A DNA stretch of 64,000 nt. Source: Cololabis saira (Eukaryota > Chordata > Actinopteri > Beloniformes > Belonidae). Numbering within the stretch: the stretch's first letter is position 1; each line of letters opens with the position of its first letter. The notes beneath the pieces are model-generated. The model did not search any database, had not been told where the DNA came from, and saw only the letters and a list, made by a program, of their open reading frames with translations. The stretch lies in NCBI RefSeq assembly GCF_033807715.1, contig NC_084591.1:45150368-45214367 (forward strand), read 5' to 3'. The position numbers and the translations under genes were made by a program. Below are positions 23,126 to 32,900 of this stretch, in pieces.

Positions 23126-23330
23126 TGTTTGGCACAAAAATACACTGCAGAGTCCGCTGGTCTTAAGCTAGACAGTCTCATATATACTATATACTATTGC
23201 TGTTATCTCTGGTGATTTCTATTCAACCTTGAACCCTGCTAGAGTACTCTGTTTTGCTCGCGTTGCTATAGATACGTCCCATCCACTCCAGTGGTTTTCC
23301 TGCAGGTTGTCTGGTCCAGTTTGATTAAGA
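23126..23330 (-). pseudogene. IGHV pseudogene fragment, duplicate of the one at 6,774
   Basis: Same FR2-FR3 fragment with stops. Here the heptamer has decayed to CACGGTG (23,119-23,125), while the copy in unit 1 is intact. The 5' side is again cut by the MITE. Confidence 0.8.
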
Positions 23331-23515
23331 TGCTAAGATGCTGCCCTGCTTCAGCAACACCGTTATACAAGTAGCTGCGTCATCAACAGAGTTGTGCAGA
23401 CCTCCATTATAAACTAATGACGGCCATTAATTAGAATCAGGTGTGCTTAAGCAGGGCAGCATCTATGCAGGACAGTGTGCCTCGAGGACCAGTGGTGGGA
23501 AACACTGGTTAACAG
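23331..23515. repeat. hAT-type MITE (duplicate copy)
   Basis: Duplicate of 6,986-7,170 with the same junction to the V pseudogene, so the MITE insertion predates the segmental duplication. Confidence 0.65.
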
Positions 23516-23744
23516 ATATTTGATGCTTGAACAGTTTATGTTTGAATCAAAGCTGAAAACTAACTTGGATTTTGGCACAGGAATAACATCGATAAGTGAA
23601 TTTTAGTTTTTAATTCAGTCCAGTCTTCATTGCCATAAATTCAAGATCAGAGATATAAGTAGATACATGAGACAGAAGAGAGAGAAGCTGAACACCCATG
23701 ACATTTACTTGTTCTTAAATCTTTGAATGATCTAATATAGTGCA

Positions 23745-23783
23745 GGTTTTTGTACAGCTGCTCAGTCAGTTTGAGTCACTGTG
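23745..23783 (-). other. V recombination signal sequence (C2)
   Basis: Heptamer CACAGTG (23,777-23,783), 23-nt spacer, nonamer ACAAAAACC (23,745-23,753). Confidence 0.92.
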
Positions 23784-24220
23784 GGTATCGAGCGCAATAA
23801 TAAACAGCAGAGTCTTCAGTCTTCAGACTGTTCATCTGCAGATACACCTGCTGTCTGTTGTTGTCTCTGGAGATGGTGAAACGGCCTTGAAATGACTGAG
23901 AGTAGTCAATGCTAGAACTGGTATACATCCTTGCAATCCACTCCAGTCGTTGTCCAGGAGCCTGTCTGATCCATGCCATGTAGTAGTCGCTGAATGTGAA
24001 TCCAGAGGCTGTACAGGTCAGTCTGTGTGAGTCTCCAGGTCTTTTAACCACTGATTCAGACTCTGTCAGAGTCTGAGTATCAACACCTGAAAAACCAAGA
24101 AAGACATACATAGCATGCATCACATTAGTTGCAAAAATAAAGTTTGTAAGATTAAGATCAGTGAAAATCTTCACCTGAGCTGCAGATAGTTAAAAGCAGC
24201 AGAACTGATCTATAATCCAT
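23784..24220 (-). CDS. IGHV: IGH V segment C2 (apparently functional)
   Basis: Leader exon 24,175-24,220 ([15 protein letters not shown]), V exon 23,784-24,086. Paralogue of C1: CDR1 [10 protein letters not shown] instead of [13 protein letters not shown]2 [12 protein letters not shown] instead of [12 protein letters not shown], and VDTQTLTE instead of VDGQTLTE at the V start. Differences concentrate in CDRs. No stop. It is the last V seen, so the 5' end of the cluster may lie here. Confidence 0.93.
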
Positions 24221-24293
24221 CATGTTAACCTGAATGTCCACAGTTCTCTGTCATCATCGCTGCAGTCACATAAGTACAGGTGGAAGTTTTCAC

Positions 24294-24301
24294 ATTTACA
24301 T
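24294..24301 (-). promoter_or_regulatory. Octamer-like V promoter box (C2)
   Basis: ATGTAAAT on the minus strand upstream of the C2 leader. Confidence 0.65.
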
Positions 24302-24590
24302 TGACTCCTCCTCACAAGAACTATCTGACAGTGTCATTTCATCAACAAGGTTGTATTTTATTTGGTAAAAGATAAACACATAAATAATCTATTTGCTCTT
24401 ATTTCAGTATTTAGTGCTGTCTGATTCATGATAAATCAATCATCTATTTAATGCATTATGTTTCCTTCAGACAAAGTTTAAATCAGATATACAAAGTGTC
24501 ATACTTAATATATACTTAATACACTTAAATAAATGAATACAATAAATATGTGCACATATTTACTAGCTATTACTTAGATGTCATGTTTAA

Positions 24591-25105
24591 ATAATAATAA
24601 TAATAATAATAATAATACATTTTATTTGTTGGCGCCTTTCTGAGCACCCAAGGACACCTTACAAAAAACATAGAAAATACGAATAAAATACAACAGGAAA
24701 TAAAATAGAATACAAAAAATTTAGACTGGATATGCAAGTCTGAACAGATGGGTCTTGAGGTGAGATTTGAATTGTCCAATGGAGTCAATCTGACGGATGC
24801 AGGGGGGGAGAGAGTTCCAGAGTCTGGGTGCAGAGCAACTGAAGGCTCTGCCACCCATAGTGGCCAGTTTAAATTTGGGTACAGACAGGAGAGCAGCTGA
24901 GGAGGAGCGTAGAGCACGGGTGGGGGTGTACGGGTGGAGAAGGTCTGACAGGTATTGAGGGACCAGGTTATGGAGAGCTTTAAATGTGAGGAGAAGAACT
25001 TTATATTGGATGCGGTGGTGGACAGGTAGCCAGTGGAGCTGGATGAGGATGGGGGTGATGTGGTCAGTGCGTTTTGTACGGGTGGTGATTCTGGGATCCT
25101 CAATA
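24591..25105 (-). mobile_element. L2-type LINE 3' end with ATT tail
   Basis: Minus strand encodes, across shifted frames, the C-terminal tract typical of teleost L2-clade ORF2 (HWLPVHHRIQYK, KALHNLVPQYLSDL, GGRAFSCSAPRLWNSLPP, FKSHLKTHLF). A 3' UTR ends in ACAAATAAAATG and a TTA repeat (24,591-24,617). 5'-truncated and frameshifted. Confidence 0.8.
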
Positions 25106-25259
25106 AGATGACCTGCTATTGGTTGTTACACAAATAAATAACAATTATGTCTTTACATCCCTCTGGTGGTGAAAAAAATTACATTCATTTGTGGAAGTTC
25201 TGTTTATGTTCATATCCCCATAAAATGAACAGTTGAAATTAAGATAAAAAAGCGAAATA

Positions 25260-25965
25260 ACTATAAAATGTAGAAGGGTGATGGTCACCGCCCAGTGGAT
25301 CATGTCGGTGCCCCCCCCTGCAGCATAGGTCTATAGCAGCATATCTACCACCAAGCTATGTTTGAGACTAACTATTATAGTCTTGTTCTATAGCTGCAGC
25401 TATGACTACTGACTCTAACACACTAGAGTTTACACTACCTAGAGGTTTATTAAACAATAACTAGAAGTTTACTAAACACTAACTAGAGGTTTACTAAACA
25501 CTAACTAGAGGTTTACTAACATTAACTAGAGGTTTACTAAACACTAACTAGAGGTTTACTAAACACTAACTGGAGGTTTACTAAACACTAACTAGAGGTT
25601 TACTAACACTAACTAGAGGTTTACTAACATTAACTAGAGGTTTACTAAACACTAACTAGAGGTTTACTAACACTAACTAGAGGTTTACTAACATTAACTA
25701 GAGGTTTACCAAACACTACCTAAAGGTTTACTAACACTAACTAGAGGTTTACTAAACACTAACTGGAGGTTTACTAAACACTAACTAGAGGTTTACTAAA
25801 CACTAACTAGAGGTTTACTAACACTAACTAGAGGTTTACTAACACTAACTAGAGGTTTACTAACATTAACTAGAGATTTACTAACACTACCTAAAGGTTT
25901 ACTAACACTAACTAGAGGTTTAGTAACACTAACTATAGGCTTTACTAAACAGACAGGTCCATTAC
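25260..25965 (-). mobile_element. L2-type LINE 3' UTR carrying an expanded minisatellite
   Basis: Matches in reverse the 3' UTR of the LINE at 61,585-62,815: shared tract from TTTAGTAAAGCCTATAG (the last codons, FSKAY-stop) through TCATAGCTGCAGCTATAG to the CATGCTGCAGG-type G-rich block. Between the coding end and the UTR the copy here has a long tandem array. Confidence 0.8.
25435..25945 (-). repeat. Minisatellite, about 21-22-bp unit, ~24 copies
   Basis: Unit AACTAGAGGTTTACTAAACACT with variants that lack one or two A (ACTAACACT) or have TTAACT. The LINE at 61,585 has only three or four such units at 62,089-62,160, so the array grew in this copy. Confidence 0.95.
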
Positions 25966-28639
25966 TGTCTGAAATTTGCTGTAACGTACAAGATACCTGC
26001 TTGTGCGTGCATGTGTGTTTATGGTTAACTTGCAGTTACCACATATTCTTCGTGTTGGTACAATGGGTGCAGCCTTATCTGAGAATTTCACTGACTCAAT
26101 CATTTTCTCCCTTAAGAGCCTCTCCGTTCTTGCTCTATAGTTCTACATTAGTTTTCATAGCTAAATGGACTGACCTTGACTTATTTTTGCTGTGAAGCCT
26201 TGCAGCCTCCCTAGCTCCTACTTAATCACTGTTTCATGTCTTGCCAGCAACTTCCGCAAGGCACCATCTCAACCTTCTACTTTATACACAGGTTCCCAGT
26301 CAAGTGCAGGTGTTTTAATCCAACCTCAACCCAGTAGACTCTGAACCTTTGACCACCACTACTGCCAGCATCTTCACAATGTCTCTGTATTCCACTTTAA
26401 CCTTGCCAGCTCCTCATACAGGATTCCTGTGGCCTCCATATGTCCTCACTCTGATCCTGCACTTGACACGTTTGTGTTCTGTCATCGAAGATCTTTTCAA
26501 AAGTTCTCATTGACATGATGGCCTGATTGCACCCAGTGTTTACTTTAAATGTTACAGTCTGTCCATTCATCATTAGCTCTTTTCTGTTAGTTATTCAAAG
26601 GGAAGAACCCAACTCATCATGTGTGTTGTACATTGTCACAGTACTAGCTCTCATGGTGCTTCTGATTAAACTTGCAGCGCTTGGTTTCATGGTTTGTTCC
26701 TCCACATCTGTTGCACCTTCTGGGGTCCTGCTGGGACTTTTTGCGACTGTCCTCTAACAACCTGCACTGTTTTCTGTCATCTTTTATTCCACAAACAAGA
26801 GGATGACTGGGGCCTCATCACAAAGACGCTGCTGCTCTCTACTGGACATAAACTGAAATTACAGCAGTCACTCCATCAAGGCACCTTGTAGTTAATTTAC
26901 TATGAGAAAATCAAAAAAATAAATCACTTCCCGAAAAAGCTGAAAACATAAGAAGTAGATGGTCTTTTAAACGACTATCAGCATAAGACATTTTCTTTAT
27001 AATATAAGTTATCGTTTCTCCTCGATGCTACCTCATGTTGTCATTGTCACTGAAAAATGCTAAGATAAGTAGCCTAATGCTGAGTAGCTCTCTGCAATTA
27101 CGTTCCTTCCTGTTTGCACTGCTTCTATTGAAATTGATAAATCTACACACTTTTTAAATACAAACAAAAATTAAAATGACAACTGTTATCATGTATCAGT
27201 GCCCAGTGTAATCAAGGGGAGTTAAATATTTTGCCAACAACCGCACAAAAAACGCTACTCCATAGTCAAGTAAGACTCACAATTGATACTTTCACCTTCT
27301 TGTGAATGGAATGTTGTGAACAAGGCCGTTACCGTAACAACCGACAGGGATTCCCGCTCATCCATCAGCTCCCCGTGGCGAGGTCCACGATGTTACCCAA
27401 GTACCTATATTGGTACACTAGCTTGTCAAGTTCAGACTAGCGATACACTTTCTGTACTTTGACGGCCCATGGTGCAAATATATGTGTAAGTTCAAGTTAC
27501 TTAACTACATAAATACATCTTGTAACGTCTGTCCGACATAGAGCATCTGCAAACCCTGGTGTTGTTGTTTGTTTTTTTCTTACATTTCACGACTTCGGGT
27601 AGAATTATGAAATATAAAAATAAATAAATACACGTATGAATAAATGAATACCCATATAAATGTATAAATAGATAAGTAAATTAATATAGCCTACAAATAA
27701 ATAAATACAAATATAAATGTATAAATGCATAAAGAAAGAAAAAGAATACATAAATAAATATGTTTTGGTCATGAAGAAAGCTAATTATATTTTTTTACTT
27801 GTCTTTGTCTATTTATTTAAGCATTTATACATTTATATCTGTATTTATTTATTTTCCTGTTGTACCGAGTCGTAACTGGAGTGAGAGGCGGAGAGTCGAA
27901 GGTAGGAGCGATCTTCTTTATTGCAAACATTTACAAATCAACTCGCTAACTAACGGTTCTTTTTTCTAACAGTAGTAGTCGTTCTAAAAATATAAACTGT
28001 CACCCGGAACGCCAGAACCTCAACAAAGGTTCTGTGGGTGAATTACAGTATGTAACCAGAGTCGTGACCCACTACCACATTTATTTTTTTATTTATGCAT
28101 TTGTATGTGTATGTATTTATTTTTATGTGTATTTATTTATCTTTATATTAATTTGTTGTTTTGTCATTTTTTTCTTCCCACATATTTTCCAGGTGCAAAG
28201 AGTTCAAAAAAATCAACAACATTGAAGTATAAGGTCCTGATGTCACGTGTTCGGCTGTGTAATGACGTACCGTACATGTGCGTGAACGTCATTACACCCT
28301 GGAATGTGCACGTTCTTTGATTCATTATGACGTCATAGATGAGGCATACAGATCCAAAGAAATCTTTCACTTGTCTTTCAAACGGGAGCACGTACAGAGC
28401 AAGAATCATATCAGAGAAGTTTCAAGCAAAGAACACCTCCCTTTTTAGTATAAATACGACTGGATCGATGACCAACGTGTGCCTTTTCTCTCCTACTTTT
28501 GTGGTTTCAGAAAGGTGTACCTCCGGCTGGAAAACATTGTGCATGATATAACAAAGCTTGTAATAACCTTTATTCTGTTCACTGGATTTCTTATGATGCA
28601 CCAGACAAAAAAACAAGCAGATCTTTCAGTTGTCAGTTT
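25966..28639. other. Unassigned intergenic DNA
   Basis: No gene recognised. It contains unclassified moderately coding-looking but unmatched sequence (26,000-26,900), low-complexity ATAA/ATTT tracts in opposite orientation (27,600-27,760 and 27,810-27,860), a TG/TA-rich segment (28,080-28,160), and a cluster of CRE-like TGACGT motifs including a perfect ATGACGTCAT at 28,327-28,336. Confidence 0.5.
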
Positions 28640-28778
28640 ATCTATGTGGCCCTGCGATGGACTGGTGACCTGTCCAGGGTGTAACCCCTGCCTCTCGCCC
28701 GTAATGAGCTGGGATAGGCTCCAGCAGACCCCCGTGACCCTGCAGAGGATAAAGCCGGTATAGAAAACGGATGAATGG

Positions 28779-28814
<36 letters not shown>

Positions 28815-28869
28815 GCGTGTGCGTGTGCGTGTGCGTGTGCGTGTGCGTGTGTGTGTGTGTGTGCGTGTA
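28640..28869 (+). repeat. tRNA-like SINE 3' fragment plus GT/GC microsatellite
   Basis: Carries the conserved teleost SINE 3' tract GGGATAGGCTCCAGCAGACC also present at 63,885-63,910, ending in AACGGATGAATGGATG, followed by GT and GTGTGC repeats (28,781-28,868). Confidence 0.75.
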
Positions 28870-28959
28870 AGCATGTAAGGAGCTCTTCATTGCTCTCAGT
28901 CATTGACAAATGATTAAGTTTCCTTACATTTTTTTAATTTGTATTTATGCCCAGATTTG

Positions 28960-29690
28960 TTATCTAGCTACATGTCACATAGATAAAATAAAGTTGACCA
29001 AAAATTTAATAAAACAGAAAAAAAATTGGACTATGCTAAGTCACTTCACACAGGCAGGAGTAAACGTCCCCCTCAGCTTGGTTTTTAAGCTGAAAAACTG
29101 GGGAGATTTTAACTCTTGCTATGTCCGCGATAACATAGAAATCCCCTTAAGAAAACGTTCCTTCTCTTTTTATGTATCGTTACCAATTGCGCCTAAAGTC
29201 AAGGATACCCACTTTAAAATAGCATCAGCAATATATCCTGTTAATGATTTGTTACACAGAAGGTTTAAATTGGAAGTTGATCCCTGCATATTTTGTTCTT
29301 CTGAGGCCGAGACTATTGAACATCTTTTTTTCATGTAATACTGTATTTGACCGTATACATAATTCTTGCCATTGTAAGAATGAGATGTACCTGCTGTACT
29401 CTACTGCCCTTACTTTTTAACAATGTATGCTTTTTATTATTTTACCTCGTTTCTTATCATTTTATTTTATTTTATTTGTTATTTATTTTTAAATGTGTCT
29501 CGCCACTTTTAATGTTGATGTAAAGCACTTTGAATTACTTTGTGTTGAATTGTGCTATACAAATAAACTTGCCTTGCCTTGCCAACTTTCCTTTTATTGT
29601 ATCTTGCTTTCCTTGTGCTTTTTGTTTGTTTTTGCCTTTTTCACCCTGCCTTGATCTGTACATTCTTTGTGCTAAATAAAGTTTTTAAAA
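28960..29690 (+). mobile_element. L1-type LINE 3' end interrupted by another LINE tail
   Basis: The plus strand encodes the C-terminal ORF2 tract PIAPKVKDTHFKIASAIYP, FKLEVDPCIFCSSEAETIEH (the CxxC...H motif of L1-like ORF2). At about 29,338 it is interrupted by an L2-type tail ending in CTTGC repeats (29,570-29,582), then resumes as the L1 3' end with TAAATAAAG and poly(A) at 29,675-29,692. This retroelement ends immediately before the cfap53 promoter. Confidence 0.75.
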
Positions 29691-29739
29691 AAGTGACGCC
29701 ACACGCCGGTGACCACTGGCCCCGCCCTCGAGTTTAATC

Positions 29740-29753
29740 GTTACCATGACAAC
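29740..29753 (+). promoter_or_regulatory. RFX X-box at cfap53 promoter
   Basis: GTTACCATGACAAC: 13 of 14 positions fit the RFX consensus GTNRCC-N2-RGYAAC that drives ciliary genes. It lies 115 bp upstream of the proposed cfap53 start codon in a CpG-rich block (29,700-29,770). Confidence 0.65.
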
Positions 29754-29867
29754 CGTGACGCTCCACGCCGAGGACTGCTGTCTTTTGACTGCGTGAGAGT
29801 CAGTAAGAAAATAAAAACAACACGGCGAGAGAAGAAAACAAGAAAAGGGAAGTTGTTGAGAAGAGAA

Positions 29868-29936
29868 ATGAGTAGAGGAGGAGGAGAACCCGCGAACACG
29901 AAGCTCGAAGAGAGGACGCCGCACTCCGTCTCTGCA
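29868..29936 (+). CDS. cfap53: Probable first coding exon of cfap53
   Basis: ATG at 29,868, 23 codons ([13 protein letters not shown]...TPHSVSA), then donor GTAAGA. It ends in phase 0 and exon 2 at 31,708 starts in phase 0, so the two can join directly. The TPHSV motif resembles the N-terminus of fish CFAP53 as I remember it. Support: X-box just upstream, CpG-rich context, correct strand and phase, and total protein length. Against: short exon, weak similarity; an additional exon in the AT-rich 29,940-31,700 interval cannot be excluded. Confidence 0.55.
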
Positions 29937-32900
29937 GTAAGAAAAAGTAGAGAGAAATAACTGTAGCATCCCCGACTGAATGATGGTTGACTCTCACACT
30001 GATGGTTCACAAGGTTTTTATTCCTTGGATGTCAACACACACTGCAAACACACTGTAAGAGCCATAAAATAAGAAAATAAAATAGAGTTACTCTTACTAC
30101 ATTCATGTTAATTTAACTTAAATACAGACCGACACAGCTGCTCGCTCGGTAATAGACCTACATGAGTAACCATGGCAACCAAACTCAAGCTGGACATAGA
30201 TACGACATTACACTTGCAAACAAAACAAACTTTGTGCCCATTATCAGTCAGGTCCTTTTTGTGTCAGTTAGGAACAACTTTAGCATTCAAGACACTTTTA
30301 GCCTTTCAGACACACTAAACTTTTACCGTTAAAGTACCGGATGTTTAGGTCTCGGCGAGGTTCCTTCAGAATAAAAGCACTAAATATCTGTCTGCTTAAT
30401 ACACAACAAATAATAATAAATAAAAGCCTGGCTTTAAAGAACGTTAATGAGAAAACATAAAAACACATAGAAACGCTATGCTCATATTAAAGGTAATTTA
30501 CAATAACACTTCAACCAGAATTAGTAGAGATACTGAAGAGTAAAAGTTATTTTTACTAATAGTTGATTGCCGTGTAAAGGTATGTTACTAGATTACATGC
30601 AATAGTACAAATATTATTTTCTAGAAATAGCCTCATCATTAGTGAAAAACAAGCTGCATCTTTAAAATACAGCATCTTTATTTAAGAATACTATTGTTTA
30701 GTAATACTATGGTGTTAGAATATATTGTTCGATTAATTTTACAAATGTAATATTTGATTGTGTAAGTTACTAGTAACAGCAGAATAACCTGCTACTAGAA
30801 TAGAAGTAAAGCTATAATGTTCAATTAAATGTAAAAAAAAAAAATCCATAAAAGCCCAATTACAGTAATTTAGAAATATAAAAGATAAAAGTCAAATTTC
30901 AAGATAAAATCTTGAATAAATATGAATTACCAAGAGTAAAAGTATTTATTGTGAGAAGTAATTACCATAAGTGATCTTGCATTCATATGAATTTACTAAG
31001 GGGAAGATCAATGATAGTGAATTTAAAATAAATCAGAGCAATTTAAGTGTAATCATAAAAGAAGAATTGAAAAGAAAGAGTTGAAAAGTACTTCAGCTCT
31101 GCATGTGTAATGGATAGTAACTTTAACTGTGACTGAGAGTAACGGTGCGTCCGAAATGCCACACTAAACAGTATATACTCAAAAAGTATACTTAAGTATG
31201 GCACACTTTTGAGTAAATATCAGTAGTATGCATTAATTCGGACGTAATACTCAGAGCCACACGTCACTTCCTGCCTTTGTGAGGGGTTGACAGGAGTTGT
31301 TACCATGGTAACAACTCCTGTCACAGCAGCAGTAGCAGCACCGCTCCGCTCTTTCCTGTTTATCCTGCCATAATATTAATATATATGAATATTCTATTAT
31401 TAATATGATATAATAATATTAATATACTTAATATTATACATATACGTATCTGCGCAGCACTTAACAACCAAACACCGCTGCATTGCATTGTGGGAAGTTT
31501 CTGCTTAGCTGGTGTCCATCAGTCCACCCTAATACATTTCTCCAGACTGAATATGGATAGGGCATACTATTGAGTAGGTACTAATGTTTCGGACGCACTA
31601 AAAAATCTCACATACTGTTTTTGCTACTCATTAGGGTGGAAGTATGGAATTTCGGATGCAGCATAAGTTTACCTGTGAGTTGAGGAACTTCCTGTTTCCT
31701 GTGTTAGAGAGTCAAGTCACGGTGGAGCCAGCCAGGCCACGTGAGCCAGCAGGCGCCGTGGCAGGCAGCCACCCAGAAACAGATCCTGGACAGCAGTGGA
31801 GACAAGCAGACCTGCGATTTCATGCCCTCTTGGCTGCAGAACTCAGAGAAGCGCAATGTCAGCGCAACTGTGAAGAGACAGGTCCAAACAGCGCTGGAGC
31901 TGCACGACGCCAATGTGAACGAGCGCAGACAAAGGTCCGCAAGTTGCTGAGTGTTTTTACAGGTTACTTTCCAGGTTATTTCAGGTTCATTTGCAGCAGA
32001 GCCTGAGCAGCTGTCTCCACTTCTTCTGCTGTGTCCACAGACTGAGGCAGCTGCTGGAGGCTGAGGAGCGGCAGCTCTTTCAGGAGATCGAGCAGAATAA
32101 GAAGGAGACAGAGATGGAGAGGAAAACCTGGATGAAGGAGAGAGTCCGAATTCTGAGGGAGAGGAAGGAAAATGATCGGCAGAAACTGGTGTCAAACAAA
32201 ATGGATCAGCTGTTCAGGTCAAATACCACTGTAGAACAAACCTCCTCAGAAACTCCTCTAGCATCTCCTTTAGATCCTCCCACTCGATTAAAACAGCTTC
32301 AGCTAATAGAGGGAATGCGCATGACGTCACAGATGCGACTTCATAGCGGGTTACGCCCACTGAGTGGCAGAAAGACTGAGTGTCAGAAAGACTGGGTGTC
32401 AGCGTAAATTTTCAGTTTGAGCAACTGGAAAACATCTAAAATGGGAAAAAGCTGTTGTGCGATCGACTGTACTCATAGATTTAACAAGAAATCTGAGTTA
32501 TCGTTTTACAGACTGCCGAAAAATAAGCTTAAGGGAGACAATTGAATCGCTGCAATTCACAGAAACAACTGGATTTCAGGCACCAAAACATGGATTTGCA
32601 GTTCCCATTTTGTATCAGGTAATATTGGATTTTTGGGTAGCTAATGTTAAACGGTCAAATCATAAAGTTCGGTGTCCTCATCACTTTAATTTCGCCAACA
32701 AATCCTGCCTTGAAGTACTGCCTTCAAGACTTTTATATGCCTTCAAGCTTTGCTTCGTGTATTTCCCCGGCGTAGAAATTAAGTATATATAAATATCGGG
32801 AAACTGGATATGTGGCCATATATTAATGTCCATGGACCACTGGTTCTTGGTAACTGTACCAAATATTAATGTCCATGGACCACTGGTTCTTGGTAACTGT

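Noticed and set aside
24570..25103. 177-codon minus frame as a host gene
   Set aside because: It is the L2-type LINE C-terminal region read across frameshifts, ending in Tyr/Asn runs from the TTA tail.
25435..25945. CRISPR-like array
   Set aside because: No unique spacers; units abut each other and are found in the 3' UTR of a LINE. A vertebrate genome would not be expected to have one.
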